Notes: generated by a model not told the origin, from the sequence alone. Counted from the stretch's first letter, positions 36,901 through 50,041 are shown. The stretch: DNA of 64,000 nt from Thunnus maccoyii (GCF_910596095.1 NC_056542.1:27720957-27784956); one strand, 5' to 3'. A program made the numbers and translations.

Positions 36901-37630
36901 TGGGTAAACATTCAATAGTTTTCTACTTCAATAACTAGTGACCTAAAGTCCGTTATCACTGTTGTTTTAACTTTTTTTATTACCAGGCAGTGACAGGTTA
37001 AGAAGTAGTTTCCGGCTAAGAAGTAGTCCAGGACATAACCCCCCTATAAAAACAACAAATTATCATTTCTACTCTTCTGTGTTTTGTACGATTCAAACAA
37101 ACAAGTCTCTTTGGGGTGATGTGCATTGTGAGTAAACAGAAGTTGAAATATTCTGTTGTGGATTTAGTAACTTTTCTGCTCTCCTTCACTTTCTCTGATT
37201 TCTGTCAATCCGTAAACTGTCATACTTTAAAAACTTTTTTCCTTGTCAAGTTTCCTTTATTCTTCAAGCTCCTTGGAGACAGAGTGAGTCAGTGAGTCTC
37301 CTGATACTGTGGTGTGTTGTAGCAGAGAGACAGAGACACTGCCATGGACCAGACCCTATCATAGCTCCCCTTCTGTCGACCCATTATCTCTCTCCCAGTG
37401 CTCCGCTTCCCTTTTCTCTCTATTCCCTCCCCTCGCCTTCCTATGGATGTTATCTCCAGCCGCTTATGCCCTAATACCCCAATTGTTGTGCTCTAAAAAC
37501 AATAATTAGCAATCCCAAACGAGACTGAGGGGCAAATTTAACAGCTTTCTTCTGATGTGTTTTTCCATCCTTTTTTCTCTTTATCTCCCCCTCCTTTTTT
37601 CATAAGAGCAAAGAGAGGTGGTGGTGGTGG
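36901..37630. other. Intergenic, no gene seen
   Basis: Unique-looking sequence between the LINE remnant and the G/C homopolymer runs. No feature recognised. Confidence 0.4.
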
Positions 37631-37631
37631 T

Positions 37632-37667
<36 letters not shown>

Positions 37668-37770
37668 TGGGGAGGTGTTGGCAAAGCCTCTTTAAACTCT
37701 CTGGTATTATGGAGGATTATTTTGTGCCGAGATCCTGGCTTGTGTGTCTGCACCCCCCCCCCCCCCCCCC
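37632..37770. repeat. G34 run followed by C18 run
   Basis: 34 consecutive G (37632-37665), then about 87 bases, then 18 consecutive C (37753-37770). Overlapping glycine/proline-rich open frames on both strands are artefacts of the runs. Homopolymer lengths are prone to assembly error. Confidence 0.85.
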
Positions 37771-38159
37771 TTCTCTTCCTGGTTGTGGCAGACACGCTAG
37801 GTAAACAGTTTGTGTCACACTTGATTGCGTTTGAGAAATTAAAAAACAGAAATGACAATAGGCCAGGGTTGGGGATGAGGACTGGCGGGACACTGACACC
37901 ATAAGACCCTAGCTCTTTGGGGACCCCTGGTACGCTGTGTGACAGAGCGGCCCTTGCAGCCACAACAATACAAAACCTCGTCCTTCAGAGAACACTCCTC
38001 GCTCGCAGTCTCTGAGTCTATCTGCACTGGGCCATCTGTCTCTCCCTCTCTCCTCTTCCTCCTCCTCCTCCTCTTCCATGACTCCTTTTGGAAAGAAGGT
38101 GTGTTTGAATCAGGCTCAATTATTCAAGTGTTTACAAGCATAAACACTCTGCCAGGTTG

Positions 38160-38199
38160 GAGGTGTGTGTTTTTGTGTGTGTGTGTGTGTGTGTGTGTT
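38160..38199 (+). repeat. (GT)n microsatellite
   Basis: Interrupted GT run in intergenic DNA. Confidence 0.85.
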
Positions 38200-38785
38200 T
38201 TCTAGACATATTCCCCTTGTGATTCACATACAGTCTGTGTATATACACATAGAGAGAGCAACATCTGTGCCTGTCACCGAAATCAGTGCAAAGGTTATAA
38301 ACAGCAAGCCTTTTACAGTTTACACTGAATAAAGCTCAGCTGAGGAGAATGTTGCTAAAAAGCTTCTGGGAAAATGTAATTCTCTCTTTGTTGAAATGTA
38401 GATCTGTAGAGTGCTGTGAAAACAGCTGGGTTTATGACTGAAACACACATCTCAGTCTGTGCTGAGGATGAATCTGGTGCTGTTAGGAGCCAGCTCTATA
38501 GAGGGCAGTGTTATACTACAAAAGAAAACTGATACTGGACTTCATGATTTTATGGTGAACACTGAGCACTGGAGCCACAGGAAGGTGTAACTAACAGTGT
38601 TCAGTAGTCTATTGAAGGCATATTAATATTTCTACAGTGCTGTTTGTTGTTAATGATTTCAGCTTTAAAGTGATCTTGTGGTAAATAAAAGGAGGTTAAA
38701 CTATAACAAGGCTACAATGAGCAGATTCAAGTTTAAATTTGAGGTCATATTTCAGTTGTGTTCTGTTTTTGTAAAGCATTTATGT

Positions 38786-38822
38786 CCCATTATTATTATT
38801 ATTATCATTATTATTATTATTA
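38786..38822 (+). repeat. (ATT)n microsatellite
   Basis: About 12 ATT units with one ATC interruption. Confidence 0.9.
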
Positions 38823-38929
38823 GTTACTTTTTGTGCATGTAGCCAGACCAAAATTTGAAACCTAAAGTGATGTTCCAATTTTAAATCAATCTAAACAAGG
38901 AAAATACTGTTAAGTCAAAGTTATACAGC

Positions 38930-39255
38930 TACAGCTTAAGTAAAAGCCAAAGGTTAATGTAATGTAAGTTAATATTTTATCTTAAATCTGAAACATCTTA
39001 ACCTACAACAACGCTAAAATCTAGTTACATCTAAACTTTCAACACTAAACCTGAACTTTAACTTCAGTTAAATCTAAAATTCAAGCTAATTCAAGCTAAA
39101 GTGTAACCAAGCTAATTCTAAACTTAAAACCTAACTTACAGCTAAAGATAAATCTATAGCCTAAGTCATGTGTAAATGAAACTAAATTGGAAACTTGATG
39201 CTAAAGCTAAAGCTAAAAGTAAATTGAAAGCTATTTATAACAATAAGGGTAAAGT
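38930..39255 (+). repeat. Degenerate CTAAA-rich low-complexity tract
   Basis: More than twenty CTAAA, CTAAT or CTAAC words at irregular spacing (for example GCTAAAGCTAAAGCTAAAAG near 39200). Reads as a decayed short tandem repeat. Confidence 0.6.
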
Positions 39256-39879
39256 GAAACATAATTTACAGCTTTAGGCAGAGAGCATAAACCAGGTCAC
39301 CAGTATTTTTTTAAATGAGCTGTCTTATACTCCACCTGTGAAAACTGAGAGACAATTACTGTCTGCCTCCACCACATGAAGGTACTGAGTAGACTTTCTG
39401 CAAACAGGCGGCCATGTGACACTGAAATGCTGAGGAAAGCAAAAACATGTCTGGGTGGAGGAGAGGTGAATACAGTTTAACCTTTACCATGGGATTAACT
39501 CTTCTAATGTTCATCCTCACTGAAAATTGTGTCAGTTGTCTGACCTAACAAGTCATATCTGGCTTGAAACCCAACATTGTTCTTATCCAGTGTACTGGAT
39601 TAGAGCTGTTCCTGTGTGAAATGTATCAATATTTCATGTTCATGTACTAAACTTGGAATTGTTTGAGTTTCAAGTGGAACCTTCATATTATTCATGTAGT
39701 ATCTCTGTTTCAGTAATCATCCTCATTTCACTAAATTTAATGAGGCAGTGTTGATATGACAGTTGCAGGCAGCTGAAGACCAGTTTATGTCAGGCTCAGA
39801 GACCCATGCCTGCTTTATTCCCTTTAGTCTTTACTTTGTGTGGAAGCATTTACTTGTGGCCAGCTAAAGCCACAGAGAC

Positions 39880-40560
39880 TAGCTTAAAGCCAAACACGGG
39901 CACTAACCCATTTATCACCCGGGTCTCCCCTGCCTCTGTTTGTGTTCTCCCTGTGTTACAATCAATCATGTTTAATTCAATAACAGGCCTCACTTTGCTA
40001 AATCAAATCTGGAGTTTTGGATAAGAGTTTGTGTTTACTCGTGCAGCACCTTTGCTTATGATTATTTGCATTTGACAATTTAGCAGGAGTAAACCTGACA
40101 CAGGTTCCACCCAAACTGTCACACGTCGTGCCTCTGTCGAGGGACCAACCTACACCGGCCTGCCTGCAGCTTGCAGGCCTCCCCTAATATATAATCTGTT
40201 GTTATACTGTCACCGCAAGGAGCACAACCAACCCCACGGAGACACCACCGAAATTCATTAATCTAATTAAATATGTCGTATTGCCCAAATGAGACGCTGG
40301 TATGGCTTTGCTGCAGGATAAGTGCAAAGTAAGGCTGGGTCCCACAAGAGTAGCATACAGCCGACGTGCGCTAACGCTACTGCGCTTCATTACACTCTTA
40401 ATTACCTATTGTTTCTAACTAGTTGGTGGCGTTTTAATGAGAATCTACAAGCAGCTAAATGTAATCTAAATTTTCTAATCTACTGGTCCATTACCAAGGA
40501 GTCAAAATGTTATTGGTTTTGTGAGTAATCAGACTTTTAAATGGTGCTGATATCACTCCC
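39880..40560. promoter_or_regulatory. Candidate conserved non-coding element(s)
   Basis: Unique, repeat-poor sequence with clustered homeodomain-type cores (ATTA/TAAT), for example TTCATTAATCTAATTAAATA near 40254 and CTCTTAATTACC near 40396, plus TTATTTGCATTTG near 40063. Between faxc and the presumed fbxl4, in a region leading to pou3f2 in other vertebrates. Composition only; conservation not tested. Confidence 0.25.
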
Positions 40561-40845
40561 GGAGGGCAAGGAGTGGGTTTCGACTGTGTAATTGAATTCT
40601 GTTTTTTTTTTCTCTTCCTTCTTCTTCTTCCTCTTCTTTTCGGAGAGCTGAGAGGAAGATTTTTCTGTTGCGGCTGATCGCTCAGGTCGAGGAGCATGTC
40701 TTCGGTTCCAGTTGGATCACAAGGTTTTTCCGCTCATGGGTCACCATGGCGACCCCTTCAAGAAAGTGTGTGTGTTTCTCTACACAGCATATATGTGTAC
40801 GTGTTTATGTGGAATGTGAATATGTATGTGTGCAAGCATTTTCGT

Positions 40846-40848
<3 letters not shown>

Positions 40849-40926
<78 letters not shown>

Positions 40927-40930
40927 TGTG
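40849..40930 (+). repeat. (GT)n microsatellite
   Basis: About 35 GT units, then imperfect GT/GC repeats to about 40948. Overlapping Cys/Val and His/Thr open frames are artefacts. Confidence 0.95.
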
Positions 40931-41049
40931 CGTGCGTGTGTGTGTTTGTGCCCCAGTCAGCCTCGGTGCTCTGCTGTGCTGTCACCTGCAGCCAGATAAG
41001 CCAAAGGATTTATCACCCAGTGAATTGCCTTTGAGTGGTGGATAAAATG

Positions 41050-41480
41050 GCTCCAATACATTCTCATATGAAAACGCTGCGAGGTTAATGAGAGCCAAAT
41101 TCACAGAGGGCTAAATCTATTAGGTTTTCATGGATGGAATCAATCAACATGCACCACACCGGCTGATTTGTCATATTGAAGCATTGCCCGTTTGAATTCC
41201 AAAACACAATCCTCCTCACGGAATGATTCACTTTGATTTTGATTGCCTCTTCATCAAGAAGATGACAGCTATGAACTAATTTTCTTTTCTATCATGTTAC
41301 ACACTTATTAGCTCCGGCTGTCCTTGGCAAATGACTGATTCTCTCCTTTTATAGAGCTACAGCTGGATTTTCCTCAGGTCTGTTCAAACAATCACAGTGT
41401 ATTCCTGTATTCTTTTTAAAATCAAATTATTTTTCACGATTTTCATTTGCATAAAGGATTATCCCCTCACTAATTAAATT
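41050..41480. promoter_or_regulatory. Candidate conserved non-coding element
   Basis: Unique AT-rich sequence with several POU/homeodomain-like words (TTCATTTGCATAAAGGATTA near 41441, CACTAATTAAAT near 41468, GGTTAATGAGAG near 41082). Judged from composition only. Confidence 0.25.
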
Positions 41481-41569
41481 CTTTTAGAGATCTGCTCATA
41501 TACATTCTTACAGATGGATTCACCTGACACTATGAGTTGCTGCTTATAGTGCTCATATACCTTTACATT

Positions 41570-42175
41570 CCCAATGGTTCAATGTTTAAAATAGAATAGA
41601 CATTTGATATTTTATGAAATACGCAAGTCCAGCAGCCAGTTAGCTTAGCTTAGCATAAAGACCAGAAACAGCGGGAAACAGCTAGCTCGCTAGTTAACAT
41701 GACTCATATCTCATGCGTCTAATCCATACAAGAATCACAAGTTGTGGTTTCATGGAGGGTTTTGTGCTGGAACTATTTCTTGGCCAGGTGCAATAATTTC
41801 CTGGAGTCTCCACTGGTTGCCTGACAACCTCCCAGTGACAACAAAACTACAGGAAAATACTGCACAAAGCCAAAACAGGCACATAATCCAAAAAACCACA
41901 CTTCTGTTATGTTTTTTTACAGATTACATAAACAAGATATAACGTATTAATTAGTGAGCTTTGGAGGTCCTGGTAGGGGGTTTTTGTTATATTCAGACAG
42001 AGCCAGGGTAGCCGTTTCTCTATTTTCAGTCTTTGTTCTAAGCTGAGCAGCTTCTGACTGTAGCTTCGTATTCATACCTATGACATGAGAGTGGTGTCAA
42101 TCTTCTTATCTAACTCTCATTAAGAAAGGAAGTACATGTATTTCTCAAAATGTCAAATTATTCCTTTAACAAAAT
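41570..42175. repeat. Common teleost dispersed repeat (TTAGCTTAGCATAAAGAC type)
   Basis: Contains GTTAGCTTAGCTTAGCATAA, GGAAACAGCTAGC, AACGTATTAATTAGTGAGCT, GACAGAGCCAGGGTAGCCGT and AAATGTCAAATTATTCCTTT in the order I associate with a very abundant percomorph repeat. No coding capacity. Confidence 0.75.
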
Positions 42176-42179
42176 AAAG

Positions 42180-45100
42180 AAAGCCTAACAGACATATTAT
42201 TAAGATACTGTACCTGAGCGTCTAGTATCTCTCTAGGAACATCCTGTTTGGATGCCAAATTGCACCGATGACGAGTACTTTTGTGTCTGGTGAGTCGGTT
42301 CATTATTGTCTGGTGTGCTGATACTGGAGTTAATATTGTGCTTTCCAGCAGCTCAGGTCTTGTCTAGATTTTCAGATCTGTCTTCAATAGCTCTCTTCAG
42401 TTGGCACCATGTACAGTACGAGAGAGCTGGCATCACTTTATTCTCTTTGTGTGGATGCTGTGAAACTCCACAAGAGAAAATGTCTAATCATTGCGGAGGA
42501 AATAAAAAACAGAAAGACGCATTTGTCTTGGGCAGCTCGTACCTTTCTCTCAGCGCGGTGATGGATGACAACCTTGGTGTTGAGTGTGTGTGTTTGTCTA
42601 TCGCAGCGGTGCAAAGTGACCAGGGACAGGCGCCAACAGAAAAAGGCCCTGTCCCCCAACTAATGAGCAGCATTATTCAAATGGAGTCTTTGTTGTCAGT
42701 ACACTGCGCTCTAGTCCACACACTGCTGTCACAGGCAGCATCGCCTGATGCACCACTTCCTCATTTTGATGCTCTATCAGTTTATCGCCTATTGAAATGC
42801 ATGTAGGAAAATAAGGCACCTTCAAACTGATGGTAAGTTCAGATTTTGCTCCCTGTCCTGTATGTGCAGCACCCTGCAGGTGATCATCTAATAGTGATCA
42901 TCTAATAAATATTCTCGTCCTCTAAAAACAAAAAAATGAACCATTTTGTTGCACCGTAGCCTCAAAGGAGTCAGATGAAAGCTGTTACATTGGAGGATTA
43001 CCCTCTGTGCTGCCAATACATGGTGTCAGCACAGGATCAAACAGTAGGTGGGCACTGAGCAAAAGGCACAAAAAAGACAGCAAACACAAAATGTCAACAA
43101 ATAGAGGAATATCACCCAGTTTGTCTATCACACTGTGGAGTCGCATGAAAAAAACGAGGAGAGGAGCTTTCAAGGCCTGCACCAGCTGACAGGAGGAGCA
43201 ACGGAGAATAAAGGAATAGGAAAAAAAGACAGGAGTCGAAAGAGAAAAATCGGCCTTTCTACAAAGAAGGACGGGGGAAAAAAAGAAGGCCGGGTGTTGG
43301 AGGAAGCTCCTCCGACCGAGCCCATCTCCAGCTGTCACAAATCATTTCTGCTCGGGAAGTGAGGGGAGTCGAAATGTCAAAATATTTGAATAAATTCCAC
43401 AGAAGCCTGTTGAGAGTGGGGCGGTGCGGTGAGAGGGGTATTGTTGGCGCCAATGGGGTGGAGAGGGGATGAGAGGGTTGGGGAATAAAAAGGGGGGTTG
43501 GGGGGCAGTAGCAGAGAGGGGGCTTGCATGTGAAATAGCCTTCACAGGCCTCAGGAGGAACACAAGCTAAATGGAAATCAAAGGTTTGACCACTGCAGTG
43601 AAATTTTGGCTCATTTTAAACAATTTCCTCCCTTGACTTAGATTACTGATAATGACACTGACAACACACAACAGTGTAAATATGCTTTGCATTTTCACTG
43701 CTCCTGTGTACTGTTCACAACATCCATATCACAGTCTGTACATACAGTATGTGATCTGCTTCTGTAAAATGAACATGTCTGTATGTACAATCATACATAC
43801 AGTAGGGTATGCTGGGCTCTTGTATTTGATGCTTTGCACGATCTCATAAGTCAATACTGTGTACTTTTTTCACATTTTCTCACATATTTTTAAATATTTA
43901 AACGTCTTTAATAATGACATTGTTCACTGAATATTTACATTATTCTGATTTGTCCTATTGTTAGTACATTCTGTCAAAATGTATCCTATTTCTACATGTA
44001 TTTATATTTGCAAAGGTGTCATGTTATCTTGATGTATATTCAATATGATTGTAATGCTTCTACAGTACTAGAAGTTTTTGTCTCACTGTTGCTGTATCAT
44101 ATTCTGTATTACTTTCTGGTGTCTATCCTCTTAAGCAGCAGAGAAACTTTTTCAACCCTACAACACTGTAGGGAAGCAACTTGTTGTGAGGGTTGTAGTT
44201 TTACATGAGGGTGCGTGACTGTGTCAGCGGTGTACTGCTTGGCCATTGAGACTGTCATAATCCTGCAGTGTGCCTACTCTTACAGAGATGTTAGAGGGTG
44301 AAAAAGGTGCCTCAGACCTGATGCATCTCACCGGTTTCTCAACTACTGCATCAGAGAGGTTTTCCTCTTTGTCTGTCTTTGACTGACAAGCAGCTGTGAT
44401 TGTGAAGCAGTGGAGGAGTTCACAACTCCATGGACTGAGCCAGATACTGAATACTGCAGGTCAAGAACTCTCTTCTATAGGAGCTTTCTTGTCTCCATTT
44501 ATCTGATTTAGATCTTGATCGTTTGCCTAGTATTTACTCACTCATCATTACAGGTATACAGTGAAAATGTCATGACTCTTGTACTGGTGACTTTCAGGAT
44601 TTATTCATTGAAAGATTATTAAAGGAGGCGAGCCTGTGCAAAGAAAACATTCAGCTATTTGAGATGGCATGAAGAATAGGCTGTTCCTTCTCTGTATAGG
44701 TAACTTTTTCAAAACCAAATATAAACTCCAAAATGCATGCTAACAAGCTGATGTCAGGGCTTATTTTTCTGTAGAAGCAGAGTACTTTACATATTTCCAA
44801 TGTGCACGGAGAAGGGAAAAAAGTCTAAAGAAGTCAAAACTACTACAACAATTGTAGTATATGGAACAACTATATTGTTAGACCAACAGGTTTTGCCTTG
44901 TGGCCTTCATCAGGGTCATCCAGGGCTTAGTTTTCTGAAAGTGAACATTTTCATTGTGAAGTTTTTACGTGACACCTGCTTTCTATTTCTTCTCCACCTG
45001 TTACTGCAAACAACTGAGTCAACCCTACCTCCTAGTAATTACGTTCATATACTGCTCATTTGCAACAGCAAATGTGTTTTTAGAGAAACATAATGCCGCC

Positions 45101-45680
45101 TCAATTACATTTTTTATCAGCATAATGAGAGGTTTTTAGTTACCCTATCTGCCAAGTGACAAAATGTTCTCACTGAAAGAAACACAAAGTCATCTGACAA
45201 CATATTTATTTTCCTTTCCTTCAGTATCCGTTCTTGAAATACTATAATCTCTCATTGTAATTGAAGTATGATAAAAAATTTAATGATTATGTTCAGGCAC
45301 TCAAAGCTCTTAGTTAAAGTTAGAGAAAATCGTGGTCTTTGAGACTATTGAGAAAGTCTGCAGTGACTTGAAATATGAGATGTGTATACTTTATTAACAT
45401 TTAGCCAAAATCACAATCATTCCCTAACCTTAATCAAAGTGCTTTTGTTGCCCAAACCAAATGCAAGACTCTTGCGCTTTGTACATGACCATCTGAGCCA
45501 CCTGCCTTCCTCCCAGCACTGGAACATAGTTCTTAGCTCCCTAAAAGAAAGGTTTTTTCATTGCGGGCAGGGATCACGTTTCCTGCAAAACTTCACTGGC
45601 AGAACAAATTAGTAGCATTTAAATGTAATGGTACCACTTTGTGATAAGTAACCCCTTAAAAAGGATTTAGCAGGTGTAAC
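42180..45680. other. Intergenic, no gene supported
   Basis: Mostly unique sequence. The open frame at 42306-42806 has no internal ATG until about 42481 and no recognised similarity. G-rich patches lie at 43420-43520. Near 44896 is the inverse copy of the short block noted at 34450. Confidence 0.45.
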
Positions 45681-45689
45681 TAATGGTTT

Positions 45690-46170
45690 TGTTACTGGAC
45701 CTGTTAAGGGGACCTATCATGCTTTTCCTTATTTTCAGTCATCTATATAATTTTACAATGTGGGAGAAGTAATCCCTGTGAGCAAAAAGCACCAGTTTCA
45801 AACTACTCTGAACGCTCGGTTTCCAACAGTATTTTTCTACTTTCAGCCTGAGCTGACATCAGCTCGTGAAAGATTTCTTTATATGGTCATCTTCTCCTCA
45901 CACAGAGCACGAGTTCACTGCTTCGCTCTACTAACATTATGGCATTTTTTCATTGTTTTGGAGTTAGTCAGGCTGAGCCATGACTCGAGTTGAGCTGGCG
46001 CGTTGTGAATGTTTTTCCATTACACAGCACTGCAAAGTAAAAGAAGTAGTTTACCTGTTGAAGGTGTGCTGGTTGTCTGCAGCTCTTCATCAAACATCAT
46101 CATCACTGTGGCTGTTTGTACTTGTACTATTCTTCCCTGCATTATTTCTAACTGACAACTTTTGGGTTTT
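45690..46170. repeat. Common teleost dispersed repeat (GGGGACCTATCATGC type)
   Basis: Starts GGGGACCTATCATGCTTTTC and continues with TTTACAATGTGGGAGAAGTA and ATTACACAGCACTGCAAAGT, a pattern I recognise as frequent in fish genomes. Short overlapping frames are not genes. Confidence 0.6.
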
Positions 46171-46179
46171 GGGTTACCA

Positions 46180-47640
46180 GGTTGTGTCTTGGACTTTTTG
46201 AGTCATTAATAGTGAAGTCATTAATAAAAAATCATCTGTTGGCTTATTAGAAAGTTACTAGAAAGTCACTACTGAAGAGAAATAAACATCAAGTCAACAG
46301 TTATACCATATATGTTAATAAGTCATTAATAATGAGTCATGAGTTTTGAGCTTTCTAATGAGCTAATAGCAAAGGTAAGTCACACAGTCACACTGAAAAA
46401 AGCAATAAAATCACATCAGAGTTACAGTATCATGAGAGCACATCCTCCAAGTGATTTTTGGGTTGTCCATTTTGCAATTGCTAGGCAGAACTTGCAAAAT
46501 TACAATCTTCACAATAACAAGAGAAGACTCCAGACTATGACTTTCATCTTATGACTGTAATGAATCAAGTACTCCAATATGTTAAAATACCTAGCTTGGC
46601 TGTAGATTAACCACTCACATATGAGTGTGATTAGCTGTTGATGACAGCAGAAATTTCAGTTACTGAAATTATTCAATTACCATCTACATAGTTCTTGAAG
46701 AAACGAATAGACATCCAATGACTTTTAGATTGTAGCTTGCACCATGAGCACAGTTAGTTTTGGTTATATGGCAAGGTTGTGACATTTTTAAGCTCATATA
46801 TTGTTTGCTGTGTTTTACCCTGCAGGTCTGAACTGAAGTCAACATTATCATGAGCGAATGTTTAGTTTTGCTTAATTTCCCCCTGCCTACCTATTAATAT
46901 TTATCATGCAAGGTGAAGAGTGAATTAAGGACAGGTTCTGGTGATAAAGGTCTGATGATGCTTGTTTGTTCAAAGTCTCTGAATTCATGTTCTCTATCAG
47001 ACTGTGTGCATCTACTCTCTTTGTTCAGATGATCCCCAGGGTGCATTAGAAGTCGCAGGGTCAGTGTCTCCTCTGTTTGCCTCTGAACTCACTAACACTG
47101 TATTTAATTAGGCCTCTAATCAGCCACTAAACACACAATAAAATGAGACAATCTGTATCTGTTTACCTCCCCCTCAACTCCCTAACACACATACACACAC
47201 ACACTGGATATTTGCATGTATAGTTGGTAAAAAAAAAAAAAATCATTTATCAGGGAGAAAGATCAAGGTCATGACTCCTCTTCACACCCGATTCCCTGAA
47301 ACCAATTAAACTGTCGGTCGGTGAAGTTCAGTTGGAGGACACGCATTGGAAAACAATAGCAGATGACAGCTTCTCTCCGCTATCTCTGGCTGGTTTTTCT
47401 TGCAGCAGTAATTATATTTGCAGATTCATGTCATTAACACTGAAAAGCCAGAGAAGTTTTGCAATCAGTTGGAAATATTCAAAATGCACTGTGAAATGGC
47501 GTTATCAGAATTTGGAAACACAGTCAGATGTCAAAGATGCTGACTGGAGGTCAGACCTCTGTGACGACTCAAATGATGAATAGATGTAATCGGAAATGTA
47601 AAATCAATCAAGTGGACTTTCATGAAAGCTTGGGAACATT
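46180..47640. other. Intergenic, no gene supported
   Basis: AT-rich and mostly unique. 47330-47580 is unusually balanced in composition with an 83-codon plus-strand open frame of no recognised similarity; it could be another conserved non-coding block. Confidence 0.4.
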
Positions 47641-47649
47641 TGACTTTAA

Positions 47650-48680
47650 CCCCCTCCCCCAATGTCGCATTTATAAGCAGTATATGGAAATTTGATAAAT
47701 GGTTTATAATACACTATAATGCAGTTGTACACAGATATAATACATTTGTATACCTGTCAGAATTATAACTGCTATGACACATCCATAACTGGTGTATAAT
47801 GAATAATGAATGACACATATAATCATGACAATTATATACACGTACAAGTCATTCAAAGGCAGATTTAAAACTGTTTAAAAACTAATGAAGACATGTCGAA
47901 CTTAAAGGTTCATTCTTGACCTTGGAAATGGTACTTGGTTGTTTGACAAACAACTGTATAAACACATAATGAATGGTTTATAACACACTATATCACAATA
48001 TAATGTAGGTGTAAGCAGATACATGAATATTTTAGTTTTCAGTTTATTAATATATTTGTTACATAATAAATACATTACACAATAAATAATTTACAGTATA
48101 ACACAACACAGTTGCTGTCATTGAAAATGTATCTTTATATTTCTAGAAATATAAATTTCTATTAAATGCTGTATATTCATTATATTTTTGATTATATTAA
48201 TTCTAACTATAATAACTATAATTATTTATATATTTGTTGATTATATTCATTGACAAAACACTTATTCTAATTATCAAATTTATTCATGATTTATTTATTC
48301 ATAAACACTTCTTGACTCTCATTAAAGGCCACAAGATGTAGCTAAAAGATTTTTCCAAACTCATATTTCCATTGTCAAAAATGAACCATCAAACTCTTCA
48401 TGAGTCTTAAACATGTAAAAACACCTGTGAATGATTTGTATGTGTGTATGTGCAGTTAATAGAAGCTTTATAACACACTCTAACACTTCATGTGTGTTAG
48501 CATGTATCTTTAAATATGATGCTATGTTACACTGTTATCAATCATCAGTTAACTGTTTATAGATCAGTTGAGGATGCTTATAATTGTTGACAGATACATT
48601 AATAAACACTTAAATGTCTTTATAAATTTTAAACACATTTGTAAGTGTTCTGCTTATAAATGTATATATATACAGTATAT
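47650..48680. repeat. TTATAA-rich degenerate tandem repeat block
   Basis: Repeated, diverged phrases such as GGTTTATAACACACTATATC, GTAAGCAGATACATGAATAT and CTTTATAAATTTTAAACACA over about 1 kb; related to 13615-13815. Confidence 0.6.
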
Positions 48681-49619
48681 ATTGTCTCTCTCTATATATA
48701 CACATTCCTAAACACTTGAACTTAGACTACATTATAGTTTGTTGAAAACTTTGTATCAGTTGTTTGTACTTCTTATATAGGATCATTTAAATTAGAGCCA
48801 TTGTCCTTATTGACTTTTGACTTTGACATATCTTCAAAGCAAAACTACAACATATATCATTTACATAGTTTGATTATTCACTCTTATACTTTTATATGTG
48901 CACTCAAACCTGTCATCCATACTGACTGATTAACAACAAAGTAAATCTTTACCTGAAGACAACAGTACTGCTCTGCAGCCTGTGTGCCAACTCTACCTTG
49001 TTGTCAATCTTCTGCAGCCCTCTTAGCTCCAGGTACTTCACATTTTAACTGCCCATGCAGGGTTTGCACTGCTGACATGCCAAAATGCATAAAACATGTT
49101 AGCCTGTCAGTTATATTTAAATGCATGTGAATAATAAATGTCCTGCCACCTGGATGTCATGTTTATAATGGCACTGACCACAGACCTGTCTGGAGTAAAT
49201 TATGCTGCACTAAAACATATGAAGATCCATTTATAAATCACAAGATTCTACAACTCCTCACTGTTGGCTCAGTCCCACAGTGCATAAACTAGGACAATAC
49301 CATATGATGCATTGCTATATAACTGGTGTTTTTTCCTCTTGGAAATGTGTTAAAATAGGAGGTTAGCTACAGTGCAAGGCTGCCTATCACTGCCTCAATC
49401 TAAACAAGGATGGGCAGGCTTGCCTGGATATTCTCAGAGCCTCATGAGACATTTCCCCATGTGGGTTGACCGTGCAGCAGCTGGGAGAAAAGCACACATA
49501 CTGTATACTGCTCTATACAAGCAATAACCAGCTTCTCAGCCTCTATGCAAAAAAGAAGGAGAGCAGCAGACTCGTTATTTAACTGGCTTTTGACAGCTGG
49601 GGCATAGCAGAGGGACAGA

Positions 49620-49621
<2 letters not shown>
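48681..49621. other. Intergenic, nothing recognised
   Basis: AT-rich sequence without a gene, RNA or clear repeat signal. Confidence 0.4.
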
Positions 49622-49692
<71 letters not shown>

Positions 49693-49702
49693 TGTGTGTG
49701 TG
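49622..49702 (+). repeat. (GT)n microsatellite
   Basis: About 33 GT units followed by GCGCGTGTGTG. Confidence 0.95.
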
Positions 49703-50005
49703 AGACACAGAAAGAAAGAGAGTGTGTGTTTTTGTGTGTGTGCGTACACATGTACTGTAATGCGCTTATGTGTGTGTCCATCCCCCATTTGCATTTGTGT
49801 GTGCTCGGCCATGTGCATATGTATGTGTGGCACAGTGGACCAGAACAGAGCTCTGACAGTAGCAGGACTGCTGCTCGCTGATGCCTGCCTGGAGGAGCTG
49901 ACAGCGGCCCGGCCTGTCAGTCACCGACCATGCCCACTAGCCCCCTATTCACATCATCCTATCTTGTTAACTCTAAATCTGGCTTGGTACTGTTTATATA
50001 TTTCC

Positions 50006-50007
<2 letters not shown>

Positions 50008-50038
<31 letters not shown>

Positions 50039-50041
50039 GTG
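50008..50041 (+). repeat. (GT)n microsatellite
   Basis: Short GT run with one GC interruption. Confidence 0.9.

Noticed and set aside
37538-37963. Gly- or Pro-rich frames on both strands
   Set aside because: Products of the G34 and C18 homopolymers.
40668-41045. Cys/Val-rich and His/Thr-rich frames at (GT)n runs, also at 49579-50062 and 26176-26528
   Set aside because: Dinucleotide repeats read in three frames.
42306-42806. 166-codon plus-strand frame
   Set aside because: Begins at TTG, its first ATG is about 58 codons in, and there is no recognised similarity or splice context.
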